NCBI GenBank assembly: GCA_944384205.1
Contig: CALWSL010000005.1
Coordinates: 1-64,000 of the forward strand
Length of the DNA: 64,000 bases
Direction of reading: 5' to 3'
Origin: an uncultured Acetatifactor sp.
GTDB taxonomy: Bacteria > Bacillota > Clostridia > Lachnospirales > Lachnospiraceae
Shown: positions 42,969-52,381 of the stretch, piece after piece
How positions within the stretch are numbered: position 1 is the first letter of the stretch
Layout of the letters: each line of letters begins with the position of its first letter
Made by a program: the position numbers and the translations under genes
The notes under the pieces: generated by a model
The model's database searches: none
What the model was told of the DNA's origin: nothing
What the model saw: only the letters and a program-made list of their open reading frames with translations

Positions 42969-44381
42969 CTATTTTAACCCAAGAAAATTTTCATAAATTT
43001 CGCTTACGGTTTTCGCCTGCTCTGCGTCAGGCATTTCGCAGAAAATACGCAGCAAAGGTTCCGTACCCGAAAAACGGGCTACAACCCATCCGCCATTCTT
43101 AAAATATACTTTGCAGCCATCCATATAGGATATATGGTCAATCTCAAACGGCATAACAGGAACCTTCTTTTCTTCCATAAGAATTCCGGTTATCTCTTCC
43201 TTCTTTTCCTGACTGAAATGATAATCTCTCTCTTCCATGAAAATCTGTCCGCATTCTTCCTCAATATCCTTATAAATCTGAGACAGCTTTTTGCCGGTAA
43301 CTGCAATCATTTCCACCAAAAGCGCAGCCGCATAGACGCCGTCCTTACCGCTGATATGCCCCTTTACGGTTAAACCGCCGGAGGATTCTCCGCCGATAAC
43401 GGCACCCGTTTCTGCCATTTTGGCAGAAACCCATTTAAAGCCTACCGGAACCTCATAACATTTCTCCCCGAAGCGCTCCGCCACCTTATCAAGCATATGG
43501 GTGGTACAGAGATTACGAACCACAGGACCGCTCCATCCCTTAAATTTTACAAGATAATAGTACAGCAGTACTAAAATATCATTGGGATGCAGGAATCTTC
43601 CGGTATCGTCAATCACACCGATACGATCCGCATCGCCGTCTGTTGCCAGACCGATGTCACAGCCGTTGTCCAGCACGCAGTTCTGCAACCCTCGCAGCGT
43701 ACTTGCATTCGGTGCGGGAAGCTTACCGCCAAACAGCGTATCATGTCTGTCATGAATCGTATAAACATCACATCTTGCAGTCAAAAGAATTGTTTTCAGG
43801 GAAGTCTCGCTTACACCGTACATAGGGTCAATGGCAACTCTCAGACCCGCTTTCTTGATAGCCTCCATATCTACATTTGCAATAATATTATCCAGATAAT
43901 CATTCAGCGGATAGATTTCCTCAATGAGACCTGCTTCCTTCGCTGCGGCGTAATCCATCTCTTTTACGTCCTCCGGCTTGACTGCGGCGATATATCTCTC
44001 TATATCCGCAGTCTGCTGTTCATCCGCATCGCGTCCCCCTTTGGTAAACACCTTGATGCCATTGTATGTGGCAGGATTATGGCTCGCTGTGATCATCATA
44101 CCGTAATCAAAATTATGAATCATAGTATAAAACATAATCAGGGGCGTAGGCGCGGATTTGTTTACCAAAAGCGCCTTCACGCCTTCTGCCGCCAGCGTTT
44201 CTGCCGCCCACTGCATCGCTTCCTTCGACAGGAAACGTCTGTCATAGCCGAGAACAATCTTCTTCTCAACACCCTCCGCCTTCATTTTATCAGCCATCGC
44301 TTTTGCCAATAGCTGGATATTCGCCTTGGTAAATTCGTCTCCGATAACAGCTCTCCAGCCGCCCGTACCAAACTTTATCAT
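42969..44381 (-). CDS. Phosphoglucomutase/phosphomannomutase family protein (alpha-D-phosphohexomutase)
   Basis: 470 residues from the ATG at 44381 (GGAGG 8 nt upstream). Phosphoserine loop TASHNP (S100), metal loop DGDADRIG, sugar-binding loop GGESSGG, phosphate-binding loop RFSGTEPLLR. It isomerises sugar 1-phosphates to 6-phosphates. It is the second gene after a chitobiose-phosphorylase-like GH94 gene (30 nt apart). Its substrate may therefore be GlcNAc-1-P, as proposed for the equivalent gene next to chitobiose phosphorylase in Vibrio, with alpha-Glc-1-P as the alternative. Confidence 0.9.
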   Translation of the reverse strand: MIKFGTGGWRAVIGDEFTKANIQLLAKAMADKMKAEGVEKKIVLGYDRRFLSKEAMQWAAETLAAEGVKALLVNKSAPTPLIMFYTMIHNFDYGMMITASHNPATYNGIKVFTKGGRDADEQQTADIERYIAAVKPEDVKEMDYAAAKEAGLIEEIYPLNDYLDNIIANVDMEAIKKAGLRVAIDPMYGVSETSLKTILLTARCDVYTIHDRHDTLFGGKLPAPNASTLRGLQNCVLDNGCDIGLATDGDADRIGVIDDTGRFLHPNDILVLLYYYLVKFKGWSGPVVRNLCTTHMLDKVAERFGEKCYEVPVGFKWVSAKMAETGAVIGGESSGGLTVKGHISGKDGVYAAALLVEMIAVTGKKLSQIYKDIEEECGQIFMEERDYHFSQEKKEEITGILMEEKKVPVMPFEIDHISYMDGCKVYFKNGGWVVARFSGTEPLLRIFCEMPDAEQAKTVSEIYENFLGLK

Positions 44382-44411
44382 CCCTTTATCCTCCATCTTC
44401 ATCTATTTTCT

Positions 44412-46808
44412 TTACCTGCTTCCCATAACCACAGTCACTTCATGGCTCTCCCCTGCCGGAAATGCAGGAATCTTATCCACTGCCTTACCGTCAATCAGAA
44501 TCTCCCGCACACCCTTCATGACTGCATCGGGATTCTGTACGGTTATCTCGTACTTGGCGCCCCGCCAAACCCTTACCGCTTTGAATTCCTTCCAGTCAGC
44601 AGGGATACAGGGGTCTATCAGCAGCTTGTCAAACTGGGGTCTGATACCCAGCATATATCTGGTTGCACTGAAGTATGACCAGCCGCCGGAGCCTGTCATA
44701 AACGGATGTCTTGCACGTCCGAATGCAGTGTGATCCCTGCCCATGATAAACTGGCAGTAGGAATAAGGCTCTGCCTCTCTGACTTCAATCATATCATTCT
44801 GATAATAGGGGCATAGCGCGTTATAGAACTTCATCGCCCTGTCGCCTCGTCCCAATATACACTCTGCCGCCCATGCCCATGGATTCGGATGGGAGAACAC
44901 GGCTCCGTTTTCTTTGACGCCGGGATAAACTCTGGTGACAAATCCGATATCATCGTCCGGTTTGGTATAGGAAGGTGCATTCAGCATAATGCCGTATGGG
45001 GTGTACAAATATTTGTCCACACTGTCCATCGCCTTGATACCCTTCTCATAGTCTGCCGCGCCGGAAAGTACTGCCCAGGAGTTGGATTCCAGATGCACCT
45101 TTCCTTCCACATCATTATGCGTACCAATTTTCCTGCCGTTCCTGGTGATACCGCGGATATACCACTCACCGTCCCACAGCTCTTTATCGCAGACTGCTTT
45201 CACCTTGTCGGCTACCGCAGAGTATTTGTCAACATCCTCGTCCCTTCCCAGATAGGAGGCAAGCTCAATAAAATTCTTCAGCGCCCAGTAATGCAGGAAG
45301 GATACCATTGCGCTCTCCCCGCCGCCCAGGTTCAGACAGTCGTTCCAGTCAGCGCGAAGACCCTTGCAGATACCGGTTGCGCCTACCTGCTCCGTGGAGA
45401 AATCCAGTATTCTCTTCAAGTGGTCGTATACCGTATCTTCACCGCCATCGGCATAGGTAACCGCCTCATCCGCCAACGAAAATTCACCGGTCTCCTTGAT
45501 GTATTCCACAACGGAAGCCACAAGCCACAGCGCATCATCCGAACAGGCGTCCTTCAACCCGTGAATCATGCTGTCCTTATCCGGCTCGGGAATAACGGTA
45601 GGGGATTTAAAAGGCTTCACGGACTCATCCGGCTCAAACCACTCAGGCTGGAACAGATGCAGTCCATACCCTTGGGATACTAATCCCTTTAACAACTGCA
45701 TAATGCGCAGCTTACATTTTTCCGGATTGGAATGAGGAATCGTCATGGCGTCCTGTGCCGTGTCGCGGTATCCCAGACCCACTCGTCCGCCCACTTCAAT
45801 AAAGGATGCGAACCGTGAAAACATTACGTTAATCTCCGACTGATATAAGGTCCATGTATTAATCAAGGTATTCATACCCTCATTCGGGGTCTGAATCTGT
45901 AATTTGTCAAATTTGTCCTGCCAGAATTTGCGGAGAGTCTCATAAGCCGCATCTACATTGGCATGGTCGCTGTACTTTTCCCTGATTTTTTTGCCCACGG
46001 TGCGATTGCCTTCGCCCAGCATAAAAATCAGACGCACCTCCTCGCCGGGAGCAAGCACAATATCCTTCTGCAGGGAAGCACAGTGATTGTTGCCCAATTC
46101 ATAGGAACCGGAGCATTTACCGTTTTCCACCGCAATCGGATTGTCCTCTGTGCGGTAGGCGCCGATAAACTTATCGCGCAGACAGTCGAAGCCGTCCGGT
46201 TCAAAATCAGATGCAAAATACTGAAAACCGAACTGCTCATAAAACAAATCGTATTCAATAATGCCCTCTTCATAGGAAGAGCCGGAACAATACATGCTCA
46301 TCTGGAAATTCTGATTATCAATCATAATATGATGGAAAGAAAACTCCGCGTACGAAAATACGCTGAGGTTTCTGGTTACCTTATCCTCATTCTTAATGAT
46401 TACATCCCACAGCTCCACATCGTCGCCGATAGGCACAGACATTTTCTGGGACGCCTTTAATCCGTCATATTCGCACTCATAGACTGTGTAGGACATACCA
46501 TGCCGGCAGGTATATTTCGCCTGATTGAGCGGTTTTGCAACCGGCTGCCAGGAAACACTGAAATAATCCTTCTTGTCATTATCCCTTATGTATACATAAT
46601 GTCCGGGTCTGTCCATAGGCACGGAATTTGCCCTGAATCTGGTAATTCTGTGATATTCCGGCGTCTTATAAAACATATAACCGCCTGCCGTATGATTGAT
46701 TACCACACAGGTATTCTCCACACCGAGATAATTTGTCCATGATGTGGGCAAATCCACACGGTCAATTACATATTCTCTTTTGTCGTTATCAAAATGTCCG
46801 TAACGCAC
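44412..46808 (-). CDS. GH94 phosphorylase, closest in pattern to N,N'-diacetylchitobiose phosphorylase
   Basis: 798 residues from a GTG at 46808 with GGAGG 8 nt upstream. The open frame runs to 46880, but those residues precede the conserved N-terminus RYGHFDNDKREYV. The catalytic acid lies in LRADWNDCLN (D490). Features I associate with Vibrio chitobiose phosphorylases over cellobiose phosphorylases are the long SRFASFIEVGGRVGLGYRD region and LNLGGGESAMVSFLHYWAL. It would split imported (GlcNAc)2 into GlcNAc-1-P and GlcNAc. The neighbouring mutase and the nagBA genes complete that route. Cellobiose remains an alternative substrate. No signal peptide. Confidence 0.82.
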   Translation of the reverse strand: MRYGHFDNDKREYVIDRVDLPTSWTNYLGVENTCVVINHTAGGYMFYKTPEYHRITRFRANSVPMDRPGHYVYIRDNDKKDYFSVSWQPVAKPLNQAKYTCRHGMSYTVYECEYDGLKASQKMSVPIGDDVELWDVIIKNEDKVTRNLSVFSYAEFSFHHIMIDNQNFQMSMYCSGSSYEEGIIEYDLFYEQFGFQYFASDFEPDGFDCLRDKFIGAYRTEDNPIAVENGKCSGSYELGNNHCASLQKDIVLAPGEEVRLIFMLGEGNRTVGKKIREKYSDHANVDAAYETLRKFWQDKFDKLQIQTPNEGMNTLINTWTLYQSEINVMFSRFASFIEVGGRVGLGYRDTAQDAMTIPHSNPEKCKLRIMQLLKGLVSQGYGLHLFQPEWFEPDESVKPFKSPTVIPEPDKDSMIHGLKDACSDDALWLVASVVEYIKETGEFSLADEAVTYADGGEDTVYDHLKRILDFSTEQVGATGICKGLRADWNDCLNLGGGESAMVSFLHYWALKNFIELASYLGRDEDVDKYSAVADKVKAVCDKELWDGEWYIRGITRNGRKIGTHNDVEGKVHLESNSWAVLSGAADYEKGIKAMDSVDKYLYTPYGIMLNAPSYTKPDDDIGFVTRVYPGVKENGAVFSHPNPWAWAAECILGRGDRAMKFYNALCPYYQNDMIEVREAEPYSYCQFIMGRDHTAFGRARHPFMTGSGGWSYFSATRYMLGIRPQFDKLLIDPCIPADWKEFKAVRVWRGAKYEITVQNPDAVMKGVREILIDGKAVDKIPAFPAGESHEVTVVMGSR

Positions 46809-47091
46809 CCCTTTGTCCTCCTGTTGCTCGCAAGTATTAAAATTATCAATATTCAAATTCAGTTTAGCGAAAAAAGGCAAACCATAGAAGTGTCATGTAT
46901 GGCAAATTTTGCATTTTGTTGTCCATTCCTTTTTCCTGAGAAAGTAAGGTTTTTATCGTTTTCCACAAAATCACCTTGTAATCTCCTGGATTTTTCTATA
47001 GAATAAATATGAAATATTACTTTTGCAGCACAATTTAGGCAGCACCTTTCACAACATCGGCTGCCATCACAGAAAGGCATGGTTTATCGGT
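46809..47091. other. Divergent intergenic region between GH94 and sensor-GGDEF genes
   Basis: 283 nt with no supportable gene. It must hold two divergent promoters. TATAGAATAAAT is seen on the plus strand near 46997 and AT-rich -10-like stretches on the minus strand, but no consensus pair and no LacI-type palindrome were found. Confidence 0.35.
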
Positions 47092-48999
47092 ATGTCCAGA
47101 ATACATAAAATTGCAGTTTTTATTTCTCATATATATGGTGAATATCAACGCAATCTCTGTCAGGGTGTGATTGATAAAGCCACTGAATTCGGTTATCATG
47201 TGGATATTTTTGTCTCTAATGACGAAAAAATATTGGGACAGTATGCCAGCGGTGAGTCCGGCGTCTTGAAAATTCCCAATCCGTCCACTTATGACGGCGC
47301 ACTTTTAAGCTCCGGCACTTATCTTGTGCCTGAGCTTAAACAGAATGTGATTGCAACTTTACAGGAATGGCAGTGTCCGGTTGTTGACGTCAATTCCGTA
47401 CAGTCCCCTTTTCCCAAAGTATTGCTGGATAACAATGCGCCCGTGGAGGATTTGGTGTCTCATCTTGCCACTGTGCATTCTCTGAAAAATATTTATTATC
47501 TGGGAAGCTCCGTGGAGGAAGAAATTTCCGGCTACAGAGAGTCCCATTATACGCAGGCAATGCTTCATTTAAATCTGTCCTCCCATATTCTTACGGTGAA
47601 TGCCGACTTCTCTGTTTCCGGCGTCAAAGCCGCCGTTGACACACTGCTTGCGGCAAATGCTGAGGCTATCGTGTGCTACAATGACGTCATAGCATGTCTT
47701 GTTATCGGTGAACTGGCTCTGAGAGGCATCGCAGTACCTGAACAGATTGCCGTTACGGGGTGTGACAATCTGGAATTCGGTCAGAACATCACCCCTTCTC
47801 TGACCACAATTACGTTTCCGTCCTATGAATTGGGGATACAGGGTTTTTTGCTGCTGCTGGCTTTATTGGACCGCACCCCGCCGGAACAGACTCCCGTGGT
47901 AAAGGCAACCGCACGTTACGGCGGCTCCTGCGGATGCGCTGTTTGCCGTCAGGAGCCGCCGATTTTGTTCAGTAATAAATTAAAAGCCAAGATAGATACT
48001 TTGGAATCCACCTACCTGAAGGATATCCATATGTCCGCCAGTCTTCAGGGTCTTACGGATATCGACAGCGCTATGGATCTGTTATTTGAATTTCTGCGCA
48101 ATATACAGGAGGAACAGGGCGTTTGCGGCTTGACGGAATGCTACCTGTGTCTCCATTCCGACTGGGAACAGATTTCCAATCAGGTACGCCGTCTGACATT
48201 GCTGGAGGATTTCCCTGAGCAGGATAAGGTTCTGTTAAAGCTGGCTGTCAAAAATCATACGAGACTGCCGGAATGCACCTTTTCCCGAAGCGACAGTCTT
48301 CCTGAATTTGTCCGTAAAAACGGAAGCCAGGTATATGTATTTACACCTTTGTATTTCGGGAACCTCTCCTTCGGTTATCTGTGCCAGGCATTTGAAAATA
48401 ACCTGATTTCCTATCCGTTTTCTTTTGTCTCCTGTCTGCAGAATATTGACAGTATGCTGCAGACCATCAGTGACAATCGAAACATGCAGCTTATGCTGAA
48501 CCGCCTTGAGGAAATTTACAGACACGATGAACTGACAGGACTGTTGAATTTACAGAGCTTTAATATGCTGCTCCCTGACTTCTTAAAAAAAGCGGAACAA
48601 CAGGATTCCGGACTTATCACGATTGTTTTGGATTTAGATCATTTAAAACAGATTAATGATAAATATGGTCATGCAGAGGGAAATTTTGCGATTCAGGCAT
48701 TAGGTCAGGCTATCAATCAGGTTTGCACGGATGATTTGCTTGCCTGCCGTTTTGGCGGTGATGAATTTTATCTGCTGGGCATCGGCATAAACGCAGATGA
48801 AGCTCAGAAGATTATCTTACGTATCCAGAAATATCTGGAGCATTACAATGATAACAACAGCAAAGCTTACCGGATTACGGTCAGCGGAGGATATGCCTCA
48901 GTCGCTTCCTATAGCGAGGATGCCCTTGACGCCGCCTTCAGTGAAGCTGACCGGAATATGTATCATCAGAAGGAACTGCAGCATTCCACCCATACATAA
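47092..48999 (+). CDS. LacI-type sugar-sensor domain fused to a diguanylate cyclase (GGDEF)
   Basis: About 635 residues from the ATG at 47092; a TTG at 47023 is the other in-frame option and neither has a good RBS. There is no helix-turn-helix. Residues ~5-285 form a LacI/RbsB-like periplasmic-binding fold (IAVFISHIYGEYQ; AIVCYNDVIACLVIGELAL; VTGCDNLEFGQNITPSLTTI). A GAF-like middle region follows, then a GGDEF domain with LTGLLNLQSF, VLDLDHLKQIND and an intact RFGGDEF (555-559). No RxxD inhibitory site is evident. The protein is cytoplasmic and would make c-di-GMP in response to a sugar. It is divergent from the GH94/mutase operon. Confidence 0.85.
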   Translation: MSRIHKIAVFISHIYGEYQRNLCQGVIDKATEFGYHVDIFVSNDEKILGQYASGESGVLKIPNPSTYDGALLSSGTYLVPELKQNVIATLQEWQCPVVDVNSVQSPFPKVLLDNNAPVEDLVSHLATVHSLKNIYYLGSSVEEEISGYRESHYTQAMLHLNLSSHILTVNADFSVSGVKAAVDTLLAANAEAIVCYNDVIACLVIGELALRGIAVPEQIAVTGCDNLEFGQNITPSLTTITFPSYELGIQGFLLLLALLDRTPPEQTPVVKATARYGGSCGCAVCRQEPPILFSNKLKAKIDTLESTYLKDIHMSASLQGLTDIDSAMDLLFEFLRNIQEEQGVCGLTECYLCLHSDWEQISNQVRRLTLLEDFPEQDKVLLKLAVKNHTRLPECTFSRSDSLPEFVRKNGSQVYVFTPLYFGNLSFGYLCQAFENNLISYPFSFVSCLQNIDSMLQTISDNRNMQLMLNRLEEIYRHDELTGLLNLQSFNMLLPDFLKKAEQQDSGLITIVLDLDHLKQINDKYGHAEGNFAIQALGQAINQVCTDDLLACRFGGDEFYLLGIGINADEAQKIILRIQKYLEHYNDNNSKAYRITVSGGYASVASYSEDALDAAFSEADRNMYHQKELQHSTHT

Positions 49000-49010
49000 A
49001 AAATTTACAC

Positions 49011-49051
49011 AAAAATCCTGCCTTTCCGGACCTTGGAAAGACAGGATTTTT
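49011..49051. terminator. Bidirectional terminator between sensor-GGDEF and YesN genes
   Basis: AAAAATCCTG-c-CTTTCC pairs with GGAAAG-a-CAGGATTTTT, one mismatch. Its A- and T-runs form the outer stem, as in convergent-gene terminators. Confidence 0.88.
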
Positions 49052-49069
49052 GAATGCCGCTTCCCGGCT

Positions 49070-50530
49070 TTATTCTCCCCGTTTGTACTGCATATTCTTG
49101 CGGTACTCTGTAGGCGACACGCCACAGCTTACCTTAAATATTTTCATGAAATGCTTTTCATTCTCATAACCGATTTTCTGACTGATTTCCACAATGCGCA
49201 GATCTGTCTTTTCAAGCAGCTCTTTTGCCTTTTCCATACGGATGTCCTTTAAGAAATTGACAAAGTTTGTACCTGTATACTGCTTGAAGGCATAGGAAAA
49301 CAGGGAATAGTTCATGGAAATATGATTCGATACCACCGCCATATTCAAATCCTTATCATAATTTTCACGGATATACAGTACCGCCTGCTGTATCTTCTGT
49401 TTATTCTTGTAATCCTCAAACTGATGATTTAAGTTTTTTGTGAACTGCTCCAGCCATCCCATAAATTCACTTTCATACTCCCCCACACTGGGGTACCTGT
49501 AGAGATGCTTCATACTCTCTACCTCTTCACTTTCCGTATGCAGTACTGCCTCGTATGTCTGCAGCAGCTTGTCTAAAAAGCCCTTCAGCTCCTCTTCCAG
49601 ATTGCCGTTCCCTTCTCTGCGCCTTGCATTCCAGAAAACATTGCGCATCTGCTTTAACGCCTGCTCATGCTTATCCGTTCCCAACATCTGTACATAATTA
49701 TCCAACGAGATGATCTCCCGTCCCGCACTCCCGGCATCCTTTTCGTCAGCAATATCCTCATACTGTACACTGGGTTTTTCTGTCCAGAAGGCTTTCCTTC
49801 GCGCCGTCAGCGCTTCCTCATAGCTTTCCCGCAGGTTTTCCAGACCCTTCCTGCACCTGCTGATACCCACATATCGTCTGCGCCACTCCTGCAGCTTGAA
49901 GGTATTCACAAGCTCCGGCTTCATAATATAGGCTTCAGTATCGCCAAGATTACTGATATAAACATGATCTTCGTCCGCCACCATCTCTTCATCCCTGTTG
50001 TCAAGACAACATACCACATATCCGTCTTTGTAAAAGCCTTCCCCATATTCCCGCAAAATTGCGTTTCTCTCCGTCTCGGTAACATTGTCGTCCTGCATCA
50101 GATGTTTTAACTGCTGACAGCCAACGATTTTGTTATTTTCCTTTTTTACCTGATTCTTTTGTATTTCTTCATCCAGCTTTTCCAGTATCTTTTTTATCTG
50201 GTCCCGGTCCACGGGTTTCAAAATATATTCTTTTACGCCGGCACGCAGCATTTCCACAGCATAGGAGAACTCATCATAGCCGCTGATTGCCACTGTCAGA
50301 GGCTTTTTCGGAAGCTCCTGCATTGCCTTTACCAATTCGATTCCGTCCATCTTAGGCATCCTGATATCGGTAAACATCACATCCACCGACTGATTTTTCA
50401 GAATATCAAGCGCCATTTCTCCATTGCTGCATTCCAATATAATATCCACAGGCACACCGCTTCTCTGTACCATGGCTTTAATACCCTGCCGGATCATTTT
50501 TTCATCTTCCACAATCAATAATGTGTGCAT
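49070..50530 (-). CDS. AraC-type response regulator (YesN family), long form
   Basis: 486 residues. The receiver has the phosphoacceptor Asp in MFTDIRMPKMDG, followed by a ~260-residue middle region with probable coiled coil (DQIKKILEKLDEEIQKNQVKKEN). The C-terminal AraC domain has MAVVSNHISMNYSLFSYAFKQYTG and RIVEISQKIGYENEKHFMKIFK. It is last in an operon with a binding protein and a YesM kinase (9 nt after the kinase). Likely targets are the importer operon at 54980-57461 or the phosphorylase genes. Confidence 0.92.
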   Translation of the reverse strand: MHTLLIVEDEKMIRQGIKAMVQRSGVPVDIILECSNGEMALDILKNQSVDVMFTDIRMPKMDGIELVKAMQELPKKPLTVAISGYDEFSYAVEMLRAGVKEYILKPVDRDQIKKILEKLDEEIQKNQVKKENNKIVGCQQLKHLMQDDNVTETERNAILREYGEGFYKDGYVVCCLDNRDEEMVADEDHVYISNLGDTEAYIMKPELVNTFKLQEWRRRYVGISRCRKGLENLRESYEEALTARRKAFWTEKPSVQYEDIADEKDAGSAGREIISLDNYVQMLGTDKHEQALKQMRNVFWNARRREGNGNLEEELKGFLDKLLQTYEAVLHTESEEVESMKHLYRYPSVGEYESEFMGWLEQFTKNLNHQFEDYKNKQKIQQAVLYIRENYDKDLNMAVVSNHISMNYSLFSYAFKQYTGTNFVNFLKDIRMEKAKELLEKTDLRIVEISQKIGYENEKHFMKIFKVSCGVSPTEYRKNMQYKRGE

Positions 50531-50539
50531 CTGCTATCC

Positions 50540-52381
50540 TCAGCTTTCTAGTTTTTCCTGTTGTCTTATGTCAAAATAGGTCTGCGGAATTCTAACGCTT
50601 ACCTTTGTGTAGCATCCCAGCTTGGATGCAATTGTAATTCCATACTTCTCGCCAAAATTAATCTTAATTCTGTCCTGTACATTTTTCAGCCCGATTCCAT
50701 TGCCGCTGCTGCCGCCGTCAGCCTCTATCTCACCGTTCATTCTGCGGTACAGATTCTGTACCTGTTCTTCTGTCATCCCTCTGCCGGAATCGGTAATTTC
50801 TATGATACAATCTCCGTCCTCCAGACTGCCCTTCACATAGATATTGGTATCCTCCGCAATTTGCTCAATTCCGTGGTAAATAGCATTTTCCACAATGGGC
50901 TGCAGGGACATTTTCGGAATCTCCTGGTGCATAATTATCTCCGGCATATTCAGTGACAGATAAATTTCATAATCGAAACGCAAATTAATTAACGCCAGAT
51001 AATTTGTGATATATTCCAGTTCTTCCCTCACCGTGACGTTGCCGGACGTCCACCGCATCGTATAGCGCAGCAGCTTTCCCAACGAAGTGATTGCATCCGA
51101 AATATCATATTTTTCGTCAATCTCCGCCATCATTTTGATGGATTCCAGCACATTATAAATAAAATGGGCGTTAATCTGATTCTGCAAAGCCCGAATCTCC
51201 GAATTTTTCACCAAACGTTCCCAATTCAGATTGTCATCCAGCAGCTGCCTGATGGTATCCATCATCTTATTAATCTGGGTTCCCAGCTCTCCCATTACGT
51301 CATTGCCGCAATCCGTTATCACCATATTCAGATTTCCCTTCTGTACCTCACGGATGGATTGCACTATCATGTAGAATTGGGAAAGCAAACGATTTACCAC
51401 ATGATTAATAAAGAAAATCAGCGCCACGAAAAGCACAATCAGAACAAACAGAAAAATATTTCTGTTTGTGCGCAGCTCTCCGATTCCATCCTGCAGATTG
51501 GAAATACATATAAGCGTTCCGTCCAGTTCCTTAACATACTGCTTTCCCAAAAGCAGGGGATCGCCTCTCCATTTTTGATAATTCATAATAATATTATTGT
51601 CGGGCTCCTCTGCATTCTCTAAGGGATTCTCTTCCATATATTCCGTGATAAATCCCCGTTTCTGCTCTCCGCAGTGAATTTGTCCCTTACTGTCCACAAA
51701 AAAGGTCACAGAGGTTTCGTTTTCCTCATAGAGGGAAGGGAACATCGTTTCCATCTGAATGGAAACCTCCAGCACGCCAAGGGTACCGCTGGCATACTCC
51801 GTAATAGGCGTAACCAGCGCCAGAAGTTTCTGCTTCTGATTCATTGTATAAGAATCAAAGATGGTATCTTCATAATCATATTTCCATCCGCTGAGTTCCT
51901 CATCGGCAGCCCAGGAAAGACGCTCCATCCGCTCAGACCGGTATAATATGGGCATCATCTCTTCCATGGTATCACTGTCTACATATACTCTGATTTGGTA
52001 AATATTGGGGTTGCTGTTGACCATACGCTCAAGTGATGAAATATTTACATTATAAAAATTCATCATCTCTTCATAGGTAATATACTCCTCATCATGTATC
52101 TTCTGCAAATATTCGATTAAAGATTTATCACTTAAGAAGAACTGGGTGGACATATTGATATTGTCTACATTCTTAATGATTTCATCATAGTCCTTTTCCA
52201 GAGAATATTCCAGAGATTTGTAGCCCTCATTGATTGTACTCTCCTCCATATTTTTAAAAAAAAGTATGGAAAATACGGCAATGGGCACAAATACCAGTAC
52301 CAAAATAATCAATGTAAACTTCTCATTCAATTTCATACCATCAATCAGTCCAATAAACCGGTTTTTGATTTTTTTTCCCAT
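50540..52381 (-). CDS. Sensor histidine kinase (YesM family)
   Basis: 613 residues. TM1 is at about 22-42, with an extracellular sensor region to ~300 and TM2 at about 303-325, then HAMP. The kinase region has its phospho-acceptor His in INAHFIYNVLE, where most YesM proteins read NPHF. The HATPase domain has PIVENAIYHGIEQ and GIGLKNVQDRI. The ATG follows the binding-protein stop directly (TAA-ATG), so the two are translationally coupled. Partner: YesN-type protein at 49070. Confidence 0.92.
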   Translation of the reverse strand: MGKKIKNRFIGLIDGMKLNEKFTLIILVLVFVPIAVFSILFFKNMEESTINEGYKSLEYSLEKDYDEIIKNVDNINMSTQFFLSDKSLIEYLQKIHDEEYITYEEMMNFYNVNISSLERMVNSNPNIYQIRVYVDSDTMEEMMPILYRSERMERLSWAADEELSGWKYDYEDTIFDSYTMNQKQKLLALVTPITEYASGTLGVLEVSIQMETMFPSLYEENETSVTFFVDSKGQIHCGEQKRGFITEYMEENPLENAEEPDNNIIMNYQKWRGDPLLLGKQYVKELDGTLICISNLQDGIGELRTNRNIFLFVLIVLFVALIFFINHVVNRLLSQFYMIVQSIREVQKGNLNMVITDCGNDVMGELGTQINKMMDTIRQLLDDNLNWERLVKNSEIRALQNQINAHFIYNVLESIKMMAEIDEKYDISDAITSLGKLLRYTMRWTSGNVTVREELEYITNYLALINLRFDYEIYLSLNMPEIIMHQEIPKMSLQPIVENAIYHGIEQIAEDTNIYVKGSLEDGDCIIEITDSGRGMTEEQVQNLYRRMNGEIEADGGSSGNGIGLKNVQDRIKINFGEKYGITIASKLGCYTKVSVRIPQTYFDIRQQEKLES

